Shown here: positions 54,546-64,000 of the stretch, piece after piece
Layout of the letters: the number at the start of each line of letters is the position of its first letter
Position numbering within the stretch: the stretch's first letter is position 1
Origin: Stenotrophomonas sp. WZN-1
Lineage (GTDB): Bacteria > Pseudomonadota > Gammaproteobacteria > Xanthomonadales > Xanthomonadaceae
Length of the DNA: 64,000 nt
Direction of reading: 5' to 3'
Assembly (NCBI RefSeq): GCF_002192255.1
Contig: NZ_CP021768.1
Location: 310,001-374,000, forward strand
The notes under the pieces: model-generated
Databases searched by the model: none
Seen by the model: the letters and a program-made list of their open reading frames with translations, nothing else
Told to the model about the DNA's origin: nothing
Made by a program: the position numbers and the translations under genes

Positions 54546-57186
54546 CGTGGGAGGCTGGCTTGAGCAGGGGCAGGGTGATGCGGATCAGGGTACCGCGACC
54601 GTCGCGCCCGGGCAGCGCCTGCACGCTGCCACCATGCGCACCGATCATGCCCTGGCAGATGGTCAGGCCCAGGCCGGTGCCGTGGCGACCGCGGTCGCCG
54701 CGCTCGACGCTGTAGAACATGTCGAAGATGCGCGCACGCTCGTCGTCGGGAATGCCGGGGCCGGCATCGATCACGTCGATGCGCAGCTGGCCGTCCAGTT
54801 CACGCGCCTGTACCTGCACCGCGGCGTCGGGCGGCGAGAACTTGGCCGCGTTCTCCATCACGTTGAACACGGCTTGTTCGACCAGTGCCGGGTGTACCCA
54901 GATCGGCGCCAGCGTGGACGGAATGTCCAGCTCCAGCCGCACCTTGGGCTGGTAGCGCTGCAGGCGCCGCGCGGCCGAGCCGATCAGCTCGTCCACGCCG
55001 ATCCAGTCGCGGTTGATCTTCAGCCCTTCGTGGCCGAGCCGGGTCATGTCCAGCAGGTTCTGGATGTAGCGGTCCAGCCGTTCGCCCTCGACCAGGATGG
55101 TGTCCAGCAGGGCACGGCGATCAGCCGTATCCATCGCCGCACCGTAGCTGGCCAGGCTGTCGGCCGAACCGATCATCGCCGCCAGTGGCGAGCGCAGGTC
55201 GTGCGACACCGAGGAGAGCAGCGCCGAGCGCAGTCGCTCGGTCTCGTTGCTGACGTGCGCCTGCTCCAGTTCGGCCACCAGCCGCGTGCGCAGCGCGGCC
55301 TGGGCGATGTCGTCGACCATCGCTTCGGCCAGCTGCCGCTGTTCGGGCAGCAGGCGCGCCTGTGCGCCAGGCAGGTACAGGCCGGCCACGCCGATCGCGC
55401 GGTCTTCGCCATCCAGCAGCGGCAGGAACCACCACTGCGCACCGGCCAGGGTGTCGGTGAAGCGGCCACTGGGCTGGCCGTGGCGCAGCGCCCAGTCGGC
55501 GGCAGCCAGGTCGGTATCGCCGGGTAGGCTGCGGCCACCGGCGGCAGTGTCCGCGCCGATCCGCAGCCAGGCCGGCACATCCATCGCCTGCTCCAAGGCA
55601 TGCCGACCCGCCTGTGCCACCTCGCCGTTGCCAGCGGCGCTGGCCAGCTGACGGCCCAGCTGCTGGCGCGCACGTGCATGGCGGTTGGCCGCACGCAGCG
55701 CGATCACCTGCATGCGCAGGCGCGAAGCCAGGCGCCCCGCTACCAGTGCAGCGGCCAGGAACAGGAACACGGTGATCACGCCCTGGCGTGCGCCGATGGC
55801 GAAGGTGAAGCGGGGTGCGATGAACAGGAAGTTGTAGGCGAGGAAACACAGGATCGCCGCCATCACCGCCACGCTGGCGCGCGTGCGCGCGGCCACCACT
55901 ACCACCGCCACGATGAACACCATCGACAGGTCGGCCATGCCCACCCAGCGCTCGGCCAGCCACGCCACTGCGCAGGCCAGTGCGGTGGCGATCAGCGCCT
56001 GCGCCGGCTCGTAGCTGATACCGCGCACCGGCGGCAGCAGGCCCTCGCGGCGCGAGCGCGCACGTGCCTGCGGGGTGCTGATGATGGTGATCTCGTAATG
56101 TGCACCGCGCTGTATCAGCTGCTGGGTCAGGGTGCGGTTGAACATCCGCGCCAGCGGCCGTTCACGGGTCCGGCCCAGTACCAGGGTCGATACGCCGTTG
56201 TGTGCGGCATGGTCGAGCAGGGCATCGGCGATGCTCGATCCGTGCAGCAGTTCGGCGTCGCCGCCCAGCCGTCGTGCCAGTGCAAAGGCCGCATCGATTT
56301 CGCGCCGGGTCGCCTCGTCCTGGCGCCGGCCCTGCACGGTCACTACCGTCCACGGCGCATCGCGGCGCTCGGCGATGCGTCGCGCCACCCGCACCAGGTA
56401 TTCGCTCTGGCCGCCGCCATCAATGGCCACCAGCACGCCACGCCGCAGCGGCAGGTTGCTCTCGCCGCGTGCCGCCCGTGCTTCGCGCAGGCTGCTGTCG
56501 ACGCGGTCGGCGGCTTCCTGCATGGCCAGCTCGCGCAGCGCGGTCAGGTTGGCCGGCGAGAAGAACGCCTGCAGGGCCTGCGCGGCCTGTTCCGGCACAT
56601 ACACCTTGCCCTGCTGCAGACGCGCGATCAGTTCGCGCGGCGGCAGGTCGACCAGCACGATGTCGTGCAGGCGGTCGAGCACGCCGTCCGGCACGGTCTC
56701 GCTGACGCGCACGCCGGTGATCCGCATCACCACGTCGTTGAGGCTTTCCAGATGCTGGATGTTGACCGTGGTCCAGACGTCGATGCCGGCATCCAGCAGC
56801 TCCATCACATCCTGCCAGCGCCGCTCATGGCGGCTGCCGGGCGCATTGCGATGGGCCAGTTCGTCCACCAGCACCAGCGCCGGATGCCGTGCCAGCACGG
56901 CATCCAGGTCCATCTCCTGCAGGGTGTGGCCGTGGTAGGCCACTTCCTTCAGCGACAGTTGCGGCAGGCCTTCCAGCAGCGCCTGGGTATCGGCACGACC
57001 ATGGGTTTCCACCAGCCCCACCACCAGATCAACGCCGCGGCGCAGCTGTTCCTGCGCGCGGGTCAGCATGGTGTAGGTCTTGCCCACGCCCGGCGCCGCG
57101 CCAAGGAATACGGTCAGCTTGCCGCCGGCTTCGCGTTGCAGGCCTTCGACCAGGGCATCGGCCTGGCGGGTTCGTGCATCAGTCAT
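54526..57186 (-). CDS. kdpD: KdpD sensor kinase
   Basis: 886 residues from the ATG at 57186; ATGs at 57201 and 57210 are possible. KdpD domain with Walker A GAAPGVGKT (~29-37), USP-like domain, four close membrane helices near 400-490, GAF-like part, then HisKA with H662 (SVSHDLRSPL) and HATPase. Senses K+ and turgor. Placed after kdpC with a 51-base gap. Confidence 0.94.
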   Translation of the reverse strand: MTDARTRQADALVEGLQREAGGKLTVFLGAAPGVGKTYTMLTRAQEQLRRGVDLVVGLVETHGRADTQALLEGLPQLSLKEVAYHGHTLQEMDLDAVLARHPALVLVDELAHRNAPGSRHERRWQDVMELLDAGIDVWTTVNIQHLESLNDVVMRITGVRVSETVPDGVLDRLHDIVLVDLPPRELIARLQQGKVYVPEQAAQALQAFFSPANLTALRELAMQEAADRVDSSLREARAARGESNLPLRRGVLVAIDGGGQSEYLVRVARRIAERRDAPWTVVTVQGRRQDEATRREIDAAFALARRLGGDAELLHGSSIADALLDHAAHNGVSTLVLGRTRERPLARMFNRTLTQQLIQRGAHYEITIISTPQARARSRREGLLPPVRGISYEPAQALIATALACAVAWLAERWVGMADLSMVFIVAVVVVAARTRASVAVMAAILCFLAYNFLFIAPRFTFAIGARQGVITVFLFLAAALVAGRLASRLRMQVIALRAANRHARARQQLGRQLASAAGNGEVAQAGRHALEQAMDVPAWLRIGADTAAGGRSLPGDTDLAAADWALRHGQPSGRFTDTLAGAQWWFLPLLDGEDRAIGVAGLYLPGAQARLLPEQRQLAEAMVDDIAQAALRTRLVAELEQAHVSNETERLRSALLSSVSHDLRSPLAAMIGSADSLASYGAAMDTADRRALLDTILVEGERLDRYIQNLLDMTRLGHEGLKINRDWIGVDELIGSAARRLQRYQPKVRLELDIPSTLAPIWVHPALVEQAVFNVMENAAKFSPPDAAVQVQARELDGQLRIDVIDAGPGIPDDERARIFDMFYSVERGDRGRHGTGLGLTICQGMIGAHGGSVQALPGRDGRGTLIRITLPLLKPASHDEPDPD

Positions 57187-57237
57187 GGGGGCCGCTGTCA
57201 TGGCCGCCATTGTGCGCGCAGCCGATGCAGGCCGGCA

Positions 57238-57888
57238 TCACGGCACCTTGGCCGCATGGTCCAGCGCGAAGTTCAGCGTCACCACGTTCACCCGCGGCTG
57301 GCCGAACAGGCCCCACTGGCGTCCTTCGGTGTGCGCCTGCACGAGGGCCTGCACGCGCTCCACCGGCAGGCCACGGGCACGTGCCACGCGTGCCACCTGC
57401 AGCTGCGCCGCCGCCAGCGACAGCTGTGGATCCAGTCCGCCGGCGGACTGGGTGACCAGGTCCGCTGGCACCTGTGCCGGGGTGACACCTTCGCGTGCGG
57501 CCACTACAGCCGTGCTGGCCGCAACACGCTCGGCCAGGGCCGGGTTGCTGCGCGCCATGTTGGAACCGGCCGCGGCCATCGGGTCGTAGTTGGCTGCCGA
57601 CGGACGTGCCTGGAAGTAGCCGTCACCGGTGAACGGCTGCGACAACCATGCCGAGCCGCGCACCTGGCCGCTGCCATCGCGCAGCAGGCTGCCTTCGGCC
57701 TGGGTGGGGTAGGCCAGGCCGGCGAAACCGGTGGCGATGCCGGCGTAGACCGCGCCGGCCAGCAGCAGGGTGGCCAGGCCCAGGCCGATCGCCGGGCGCC
57801 AGCTGGCGCCATCCTGCAGGCTGGCCACGCGGGCCTCGGCTTTCGCTTCGCGGGACAGGGAGGTGGAGGTGGAAGCAGAACGGTTCAT
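57238..57888 (-). CDS. kdpC: KdpC subunit
   Basis: 216 residues. N-terminal membrane helix (~33-55), periplasmic domain with [21 protein letters not shown] and [16 protein letters not shown], family hallmarks. Helps K+ binding by KdpFABC. The start overlaps the kdpB stop by 4 nt. Confidence 0.95.
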   Translation of the reverse strand: MNRSASTSTSLSREAKAEARVASLQDGASWRPAIGLGLATLLLAGAVYAGIATGFAGLAYPTQAEGSLLRDGSGQVRGSAWLSQPFTGDGYFQARPSAANYDPMAAAGSNMARSNPALAERVAASTAVVAAREGVTPAQVPADLVTQSAGGLDPQLSLAAAQLQVARVARARGLPVERVQALVQAHTEGRQWGLFGQPRVNVVTLNFALDHAAKVP

Positions 57889-59942
57889 GCGCCGAATACC
57901 AGGACAAGAAGGAGGTCGATCAGCTTGATCGCCGCGAACGGCAGCAGTACGCCGCCGAGGCCGTACACCAGCATGTTCCGGCGCAGCAGCGCGGTGGCGG
58001 TGGCCGGCCGGAAGCGCACGCCACGCAGGGCGAGCGGGATCAGGGCGGGAATCACCAGGGCGTTGAAGATCAGCGCCGCCAGCACCGCGTTGCGCGGGCT
58101 CGACAGCTGCATCACGTTCAGTGCGGCCATGGCCGGCACGGCCGCAGCGAACAGCGCCGGCAGGATCGCGAAGTACTTGGAGACGTCGTTGGCCAGCGAG
58201 AAGGTGGTCAGCGCGCCGCGGGTGATCAGCTGCTGCTTGCCCACTTCCACCACCGCCAGCAGCTTGGCTGGGTCCGAATCGAGGTCGACCATGTTGCCGG
58301 CCTCCTTCGCCGCCTGCGTGCCGGAGTTCATCGCCAGGCCGATGTCGGCCTGTGCCAGCGCCGGGGCGTCGTTGGTGCCATCGCCGACCATCGCCACCAG
58401 GCGGCCGCCGGCCTGCTCCTGGCGGATGCGCGCCAGCTTGTCTTCCGGACGGGCTTCGGCGATGTAGTCATCAACGCCGGCCTCGGCCGCGATGGCGGCG
58501 GCGGTCAGCGGGTTGTCGCCGGTGATCATCACCGTGCGGATACCCATCGCCCGCAGCTGCGCGAACTTTTCGCGCATGCCGTGCTTGACCACGTCCGACA
58601 GCTCGATCACGCCCAGCACATGGCGGCCCTCGGCCACCACCAGCGGGGTGGCACCATTGCGCGCGACCTGCTCGACGCGTCCGGCCAGTTCAGCCGGCAC
58701 GCTGCCGCCCAACGCCTGCACGTGGGCACGGATCGCATCGGCGGCGCCCTTGCGGATCTGCCGGCCATGTTCCAGATCCACGCCAGACATGCGGGTCTGC
58801 GCACTGAAGGCCAGGTACTCGGCATGGTCCGGCTCGGCGGTGGCGCAGCCCTGTTCGCGCGCCAGGCGCACGATCGACTTCCCTTCCGGGGTCGGGTCGG
58901 CCAGCGAGGACAGCAGCGCCGCCTCGCGCAGCTGGCTGGCGTCGATGCCGGCCAGCGGATGGAAGTGGCTGGCCTGGCGGTCGCCGTAGGTAATGGTGCC
59001 GGTCTTGTCGAGCAGCAGCACGTCGACGTCGCCGGCCACTTCCACCGCCTTGCCCGACTTGGCCAGCACGTTGGCGGCCAGCGCTCGGTTCATGCCGGCG
59101 ATGCCGATGGCCGGCAGCAGGCCGCCGATGGTGGTCGGGATCAGGCACACCAGCAGCGCGATCAGCAGCAGCGGATCGACCTTGACGCCGACGGCGGCAC
59201 CAATGGCCGGCAACGTGGCCACCACCACCAGGAAGGTCAGCGTCATTGCCGCCAGCAGCAGGGTCAGCGCGATTTCGTTGGGGGTCTTCTGGCGGTTGGC
59301 ACCTTCCACCAGCGCGATCATCCGGTCCAGGAAGCTGTGGCCCGGCTCGGCGGTTACCCGCACGATGATCTGGTCAGACAGCACCTTGGTGCCGCCGATC
59401 ACGCCGGAGCGGTCGGTGCCGGCCTCGCGCAGCACCGGCGCCGATTCGCCGGTCACTGCCGCTTCGTTGATGGTGGCCAGGCCCTGCACGATCTCGCCAT
59501 CGGCCGGCACCAGCTCACCGGCACTGACGATCACATGGTCGCCCGGGCGCAGCTCGGCGGCCGGCAGCTGGGCTTCTGCGGCACCCGGCTGCGGCGCCGC
59601 CAGCCGGCGTGCCACCAGGTCCTGGCGGGCACGGCGCAGCGAGGCGGCTTGTCCACGACCACGCGCTTCGGCCACGGCTTCGGCGAAGTTGCCGAACAGC
59701 ACGGTCACCAGCAGGATCGCGGTCACCGCCAGGCCGAAGCCCAGCGGCGCATTGCCGGTCAGGGTGACGATCGCGGCGACGATCGTGCCGGCCATCACCA
59801 CCGCCATCACCGGGCTGCGCACCAGATGCATCGGCGACAGCTTGCGCACCGCTTCGACCAGCGCACGGCGCAGGCCGGCGCCATCAAGCAGGGCGGGGCG
59901 CGGTGCATGGGTACTACGGGTTGAACTTGCTTGGGTACTCAT
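57885..59942 (-). CDS. kdpB: KdpB ATPase subunit
   Basis: 685 residues. P-type ATPase: TGES at 164-167, phosphorylation site D312 in DKTGT, and [14 protein letters not shown]. Energises K+ uptake with KdpA. Starts 10 bases after kdpA. Confidence 0.97.
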   Translation of the reverse strand: MSTQASSTRSTHAPRPALLDGAGLRRALVEAVRKLSPMHLVRSPVMAVVMAGTIVAAIVTLTGNAPLGFGLAVTAILLVTVLFGNFAEAVAEARGRGQAASLRRARQDLVARRLAAPQPGAAEAQLPAAELRPGDHVIVSAGELVPADGEIVQGLATINEAAVTGESAPVLREAGTDRSGVIGGTKVLSDQIIVRVTAEPGHSFLDRMIALVEGANRQKTPNEIALTLLLAAMTLTFLVVVATLPAIGAAVGVKVDPLLLIALLVCLIPTTIGGLLPAIGIAGMNRALAANVLAKSGKAVEVAGDVDVLLLDKTGTITYGDRQASHFHPLAGIDASQLREAALLSSLADPTPEGKSIVRLAREQGCATAEPDHAEYLAFSAQTRMSGVDLEHGRQIRKGAADAIRAHVQALGGSVPAELAGRVEQVARNGATPLVVAEGRHVLGVIELSDVVKHGMREKFAQLRAMGIRTVMITGDNPLTAAAIAAEAGVDDYIAEARPEDKLARIRQEQAGGRLVAMVGDGTNDAPALAQADIGLAMNSGTQAAKEAGNMVDLDSDPAKLLAVVEVGKQQLITRGALTTFSLANDVSKYFAILPALFAAAVPAMAALNVMQLSSPRNAVLAALIFNALVIPALIPLALRGVRFRPATATALLRRNMLVYGLGGVLLPFAAIKLIDLLLVLVFGA

Positions 59943-59952
59943 CAGGGTGTCC

Positions 59953-61662
59953 TTAGTGCAGTCCCAGGCTCAGGTGGTCGGCGATCGGGCCGAGTACCAG
60001 CGCCGGCATGAACTGCAGCACGGTCAGGATGACGATCACCGAGACCAGGGTCAGGGCGAAGGTCGGGGTTTCGATCTGCAGGCTGCCGGCAGACTCCGGG
60101 GCCTGGCGCTTGGCAGCCAGCTGTGCGGCCACTACCAGCGGAATGATCAGCAGCGGGAAGCGGCCCAGCAGCAGTACCAGCGAGCAGCTCAGGTTCCACC
60201 ACAGCGTGGCGTCACCCAGCCCTTCGAAGCCCGAACCGTTGTTGGCGTAGGCCGAGACATACTCGTAGAAGACCTGGCTGATGCCATGGAAGCCGGGGTT
60301 GGAGGTGCCTGCCAGGCCGGGCACGGCCAGGGTGATCGCAGTGAACACCAGCAGGGTGATCGGCTGCAGCAGTACCAGCAGGGCCAGCAGGCGCACCTGT
60401 GGCGTCTCCAGCTTGCGGCCGAACAGTTCCGGCGTACGCCCGGTCATCAACCCGGCCAGGAACACGCCCAGCAGCAGGTACACGATGAACTGCTGCAGGC
60501 CGCAGCCAATGCCGCCCCAGATCGCGCTGACCAGCATGTTGACCATCGCGATGCCGCCACTCAGCGGCGCCAGCGAGTCATGCATGCCGTTGACCGAGCC
60601 GTTGGAGACCTGAGTGGTCACCGCCGCCCACAGCGCAGTGCCGTCGGCGCCGAAGCGCACCTCCTTGCCTTCCATCAGCAGCGGCGTGGCGGCGCTGGCG
60701 CTATGCCCTTCGCTCCACATCATCGCGCCGGTGGACAGCAGCGACATGCCCAGCATGCAGCTGAACACCAGGGCGCCGAAGCGACGCCGGCCGGTGAACG
60801 CGCCGATCATGAAGATCACCGCCATCGGCACCAGCAGGATGCCAACGATTTCCAGCGCGTTTGACAGCGGGGTCGGGTTCTCCAGCGGGAAGCTGCTGTT
60901 CGGGCCGTACCAGCCGCCACCATTGGCTCCCAGCTGCTTGGCCGCGACCATCGCCGCCACCGGGCCCAGCGGCAGCTTCTGTTCGGCCATGCCGGCGCTG
61001 GCATCGATCGGCGTGGCCCGTGGGCCACCGGCCATCGTCGACGGCACGCCCTGGCTGGTCAGCAGCAGGGTCCATACCAGGCACAGCGGCAGCAGGAAGC
61101 GCACGCACAGGCGCACCACGTCCACATAGTAGTTGCCTACCGCCACCTGGCGGTCATCGCCGCTGCCGGTGGCCGCCGCAGCCTGCGGCGCACGCGAGAA
61201 CAACGCGCGCAGGGTCGCCACCGCCAGCGCCAGGCCCATCATCGGCGTCACCACCTGCAGGCCGGTGATGCCGGTCATCTGCGAGAGGTAGGACAGCTGC
61301 GCCTGGCCCGAATAATGCTGCTGGTTGGTGTTGGTCAGGAACGAGATCATCGTGTGCAGCGCGGTGTCCCAGCGCATGTTCGGGATCTGGTCCGGGTTCA
61401 GTGGCAACCAGGCCTGGGTCATGAACACCGCCTGGGTCAGCACCGCGACCACCACGTTGCTCAGCACGAAGGCCAGCACATAGCCGCGCCAGGACATCGC
61501 GCGTGAAGGATCGACGCCGAACACCTTGTACAACGGCTTTTCGATCCAGTGGAACAGCACGTCGACCTTCATCGGCGTGCCGCGCATCACGCGCGCCAGA
61601 TACAGGCCCAGCGGCCACGCCAGCAGCAGGCTGGCAGCAATAATCACAAGCATCTCAGTCAT
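59953..61662 (-). CDS. kdpA: KdpA potassium-transport subunit
   Basis: 569 residues, about ten membrane helices with four P-loop selectivity repeats of the TrkH type (e.g. [24 protein letters not shown]). Inner-membrane channel half of the pump. Follows kdpF by 12 bases. Confidence 0.96.
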   Translation of the reverse strand: MTEMLVIIAASLLLAWPLGLYLARVMRGTPMKVDVLFHWIEKPLYKVFGVDPSRAMSWRGYVLAFVLSNVVVAVLTQAVFMTQAWLPLNPDQIPNMRWDTALHTMISFLTNTNQQHYSGQAQLSYLSQMTGITGLQVVTPMMGLALAVATLRALFSRAPQAAAATGSGDDRQVAVGNYYVDVVRLCVRFLLPLCLVWTLLLTSQGVPSTMAGGPRATPIDASAGMAEQKLPLGPVAAMVAAKQLGANGGGWYGPNSSFPLENPTPLSNALEIVGILLVPMAVIFMIGAFTGRRRFGALVFSCMLGMSLLSTGAMMWSEGHSASAATPLLMEGKEVRFGADGTALWAAVTTQVSNGSVNGMHDSLAPLSGGIAMVNMLVSAIWGGIGCGLQQFIVYLLLGVFLAGLMTGRTPELFGRKLETPQVRLLALLVLLQPITLLVFTAITLAVPGLAGTSNPGFHGISQVFYEYVSAYANNGSGFEGLGDATLWWNLSCSLVLLLGRFPLLIIPLVVAAQLAAKRQAPESAGSLQIETPTFALTLVSVIVILTVLQFMPALVLGPIADHLSLGLH

Positions 61663-61674
61663 GGCCGGCTCCGC

Positions 61675-61767
61675 TCAGAACGACTCGGGCCGCAGCACGA
61701 CATAAAGAAGATAGGCGGCGGCGACCAGCACCAGCACGCCACACAACAACGACAGCCAGGGGGACAT
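61675..61767 (-). CDS. kdpF: KdpF small subunit
   Basis: A 30-residue single-helix protein that is too short for routine gene callers. MSPWLSLLCG starts it, a Leu/Val/Ala helix follows, and it ends RPESF. Codons run ATG 61765-61767 to TGA 61675-61677, just before kdpA, the place and size of KdpF, which stabilises the Kdp complex. AGGA precedes it. Confidence 0.85.
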   Translation of the reverse strand: MSPWLSLLCGVLVLVAAAYLLYVVLRPESF

Positions 61768-61910
61768 TGCAATAGCGTCCTGGTGGAACCCCTCCACCTC
61801 AGGCCGTCATCGTCGTCCTGCCCCCCATAAACGCACTACGCGCCGGACCGGGCCGACGCGTAAAAAGTGCATAAATTCCGTCGGCCAAGCCGTAACCAGG
61901 CCACGGACAG

Positions 61911-61930
61911 CGTCGGGCCATGCCCGGCGG
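61911..61930. repeat. small REP palindrome
   Basis: CGTCGGGC-CAT-GCCCGGCG, between the DUF4124-like gene and the kdp promoter. Confidence 0.55.
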
Positions 61931-61941
61931 CAGCAGCGTCG

Positions 61942-62607
61942 TCAGCCCGCCGGGACCGCGGCCTGCGCCACGCCCTTCAGTTCGCGGTAGCGCTGCAGCG
62001 TACTGTCGATCTCGGCCTTCAGCGCCTGCTGCTGCTGCAGGAACCCGGCCTGCAGGCGCTGTTGCGCCTGCAGCTGCACGTGCCGCTGGCGGATCGCCTC
62101 GGCCTGCTTGTCGGCCACCTTGCCGCCAGCCAGTTCACGGTCACCGGCGGCCGACAGCAGCGCCACCAGCGATTCGCGCAGGCTGGTGACGTTGTACTCG
62201 GCGGTCTTCAGGTTGTTGTCCAGCACTTCCTGGCGTTCGGCGAACACCCGGCGCAGGTCATCCTCGCTGCCATAGGTGGACAGCATCGCCTGCTCGGTAC
62301 GCTGGCGGGTCTGCTCGGCCATCAGGTCCAGCTGCTGCTGCTGCGCCACGGTGCTGGCCGCGGCGCGCTCCTCGTCGGTCAACGCGCGCTGGACCTGCGC
62401 ATTGCGCAGGCCGCTTTTCGCGTTGAACTCCTCGCGGGCGTGATTGACCGCATCGGCCGGCAGCGAATCACTGCAGATCCGCTCCTTGCCCTCGTTCCAG
62501 CAGTACAGCTTCTTTTCCACCTTGCCGCCGTCGCGCGACTGCGCCGGTACGGTGAACGGCACGGCCAGCAGCAGGCCGGCAAAGAGAACAGCAGGAACTC
62601 GGGACAT
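61942..62607 (-). CDS. secreted coiled-coil protein, DUF4124-like start
   Basis: 221 residues. Signal peptide (MSRVPAVLFAGLLLAVPFTVPAQ), then KLYCWNEGKERICSDSLP which recalls the DUF4124 motif, then a long Gln/Glu/Ala-rich coiled coil (~70-215). Periplasmic. Placed 18 bases after pyrE on the same strand, likely an operon. Function unknown. Confidence 0.75.
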   Translation of the reverse strand: MSRVPAVLFAGLLLAVPFTVPAQSRDGGKVEKKLYCWNEGKERICSDSLPADAVNHAREEFNAKSGLRNAQVQRALTDEERAAASTVAQQQQLDLMAEQTRQRTEQAMLSTYGSEDDLRRVFAERQEVLDNNLKTAEYNVTSLRESLVALLSAAGDRELAGGKVADKQAEAIRQRHVQLQAQQRLQAGFLQQQQALKAEIDSTLQRYRELKGVAQAAVPAG

Positions 62608-62625
62608 GACCTTTCCCCTGGTCGG

Positions 62626-63285
62626 TCAGCGGATCGAACGGACGCCGTACTGGGCCCGGTAGGCTTCCAGCGGCTGCCGGTAACCGACAAGTTCCGGGTT
62701 GCCGGAGGCGAAATCAAGCAGATCGGCCAGCGATGCCACGGCGATCACCGGAATGCCGGCCTCTTCGGCCACCGATTGCGCCGCCGAGCGACGGTCGGTT
62801 TCCGAGGCGATTTCCTGGCGATCCAGGGCCACCACGATGCCGGCCGGAGTGCCGCCGGCGGCGCGGATGATGCCCAGCGCTTCGCGGATCGCAGTACCGG
62901 CAGTGATCACGTCATCAACGATCAGCACGCGCTTGCCATTCATGTCGGCGCCGATCAGCTGGCCGCCTTCGCCATGGTCCTTGGCTTCCTTGCGGTTGAA
63001 CGACAGCGGCAGGTCGCGGCCACGCTGGGCCAGCTCGCAGGCCATCGCGGTAGCCAGCGGAATGCCCTTGTAGGCCGGGCCGAACACCACGTCGTACTTG
63101 ATCCCGGTGGCATCGATGGCATCGGCGTAGCACGCGCCGAGCTGCGACAGCAGCGAACCGGAGTCGAAACGACCGGCGTTGAAGAAATAGGGGCTCAGTC
63201 GGCCGGACTTGAGGGTGAACTGCCCGAAGCGCAGGGCGTCGGCAGTCAGGGCCAGCTGCAGGAAACGGTGGCGGTGGTCGCTCAT
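62626..63285 (-). CDS. pyrE: orotate phosphoribosyltransferase
   Basis: 219 residues from ATG 63285. Pyrimidine pathway: joins orotate and PRPP. FTLKSGRLSPYFFNAG substrate part, Lys-rich KEAKDHGEGG loop, PRPP site VLIVDDVITAGTA. Upstream in-frame ATGs do not fit the family N-terminus. Divergent from the exoIII/Crc gene. Confidence 0.95.
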   Translation of the reverse strand: MSDHRHRFLQLALTADALRFGQFTLKSGRLSPYFFNAGRFDSGSLLSQLGACYADAIDATGIKYDVVFGPAYKGIPLATAMACELAQRGRDLPLSFNRKEAKDHGEGGQLIGADMNGKRVLIVDDVITAGTAIREALGIIRAAGGTPAGIVVALDRQEIASETDRRSAAQSVAEEAGIPVIAVASLADLLDFASGNPELVGYRQPLEAYRAQYGVRSIR

Positions 63286-63447
63286 CAAAACTCGATTCAT
63301 CTTCATTTGGAGCACAAATCCTAATCCAGCTGGGCGTTTTGCGCTCGTCCAGCCCCGTGTGAAGCCCGTCCAGGCCCGGCCCGGCGGACTGCGCAGCCCT
63401 GCGGGCAACCGGTATGCTTGCCCGGTTTACCGCCGCAGGTCCCCCGC

Positions 63448-64000
63448 ATGCGCATCATCAGTTTCAACGCCAATGGCATCCGTTCCGCCGCAACCAAGGG
63501 CTTCCTCGACTGGTTCCGTGCCCAGGACGCCGACGTCCTGTGCATCCAGGAAACCAAGGCCCAGGAAGACCAGCTGACCGACCCGATGTTCCGTCCGGAC
63601 GGCCACCACTGCTTCTACCGCGACGCCATCACCAAGAAGGGCTACAGCGGCGTGGCGATCTACAGCAAGCGCGAGCCGGACCAGGTCATCACCTCGCTGG
63701 GCTGGGCCCCGTTCGACGACGAAGGCCGCTACATCGAGGCGCGCTACGGCAACCTCAGCGTGGTCTCCTTCTACATCCCGTCGGGCAGCTCGGGCGACCT
63801 GCGCCAGGGCTTCAAGTTCGAAGTGATGGAATGGCTGCGGCCGATCCTCGAGGAATGGGCGCGCAGCGGCCGCGACTACGTGCTGTGCGGCGACTGGAAC
63901 ATCGTGCGTTCGGCGCTGGACATCAAGAACTGGAAGTCCAACCAGAAGAACTCCGGCTGCCTGCCGGAAGAGCGCGACTGGCTCAACGCCCTGTGTGCCG
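63448..64000 (+). CDS. exonuclease III / Crc-family protein (3' end cut off)
   Basis: The first 184 residues, running off the window. MRIISFNANGIRSAATKG, metal-binding Glu in CIQETKAQ, YSGVAIYSK, and GDWNIVRSALDIKNW (Asp/Asn) show an active endonuclease/exonuclease/phosphatase fold. Its place beside pyrE matches the crc gene of Pseudomonas; Crc there lacks those catalytic residues, whereas they are kept here, so nuclease (Xth) is more likely than a regulator. Confidence 0.9.
   Translation, partial: MRIISFNANGIRSAATKGFLDWFRAQDADVLCIQETKAQEDQLTDPMFRPDGHHCFYRDAITKKGYSGVAIYSKREPDQVITSLGWAPFDDEGRYIEARYGNLSVVSFYIPSGSSGDLRQGFKFEVMEWLRPILEEWARSGRDYVLCGDWNIVRSALDIKNWKSNQKNSGCLPEERDWLNALCA

Noticed and set aside
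57648..59924. Long plus-strand open frame over kdpB and kdpC
   Set aside because: Antisense to well supported kdp genes; the product is Gln/His/Arg-rich and typical of high-GC shadows.

Overview
The window looks like chromosome of a Stenotrophomonas maltophilia-complex bacterium (Gammaproteobacteria, Xanthomonadaceae/Lysobacteraceae). The support is the high-GC coding style, an Ax21-type outer-membrane protein at 38.7 kb, and many small palindromes starting with GTAG, which match the SMAG repetitive extragenic palindromes known from S. maltophilia. No rRNA, tRNA, insertion sequence, prophage or CRISPR array was seen. Gene content is mostly core metabolism, transport and envelope functions.

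Layout. 0-9 kb: a possible C-terminal gene fragment, two secreted proteins of unknown function, arginase, an entericidin-like lipoprotein, a CsbD-like stress protein, trpS, a small membrane protein, an MBL-fold hydrolase and an M28 peptidase, with SMAG repeats in several gaps. 9-16.6 kb: an MHS-type MFS transporter, two EamA transporters (yedA-like, then rarD) in one operon, a large TonB-dependent receptor and an orphan Imm35/YrhB-like gene. 16.6-25 kb: two divergent ABC clusters. The leftward one is adaptor, ATPase and two FtsX/MacB-type permeases. The rightward one is ATPase, ABC-2 permease, DesK-like kinase and NarL/DesR-like regulator, with 4-nt overlaps at two of its three junctions. 25-34 kb: a long imperfect inverted repeat split by a palindromic insert, a catalase-like peroxidase with cytochrome b561, an M17 aminopeptidase with a HAD hydrolase, an AI-2E exporter-family protein, a YqjD/YqjE-like membrane stress group and a DegP/MucD-type protease. 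34-45 kb: a lysine/alanine-rich histone H1-like protein with a possible small RNA on the opposite strand upstream, an S9 peptidase, Ax21, an orphan LuxR-type regulator, a TorF-like porin, an MFS/LysR divergent pair with an ATC-N9-GAT operator candidate, a DUF1456 protein and an SDR oxidoreductase. 45-64 kb: SPOR protein, argS, radC, a LuxR-type regulator, the coaBC-dut-algC operon, the full kdpFABCDE potassium operon (including a 30-residue kdpF), a secreted coiled-coil protein, pyrE and the 5' part of an exonuclease III/Crc-family gene.

How the genes work together. The order radC, coaBC, dut, algC, then pyrE next to an ExoIII/Crc-family gene resembles the Pseudomonas arrangement as I recall it, here interrupted by kdp. 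Several operons are translationally coupled by ATGA overlaps. The least explained material is noncoding: the candidate small RNA at 33.8-33.9 kb, the composite inverted repeat at 24.9-25.5 kb and the 25-bp perfect inverted repeat at 53.6 kb. No wholly new multi-gene system is evident. The best candidates for new biology are those elements, the divergent ABC/two-component locus and the membrane-anchored phosphomannomutase.
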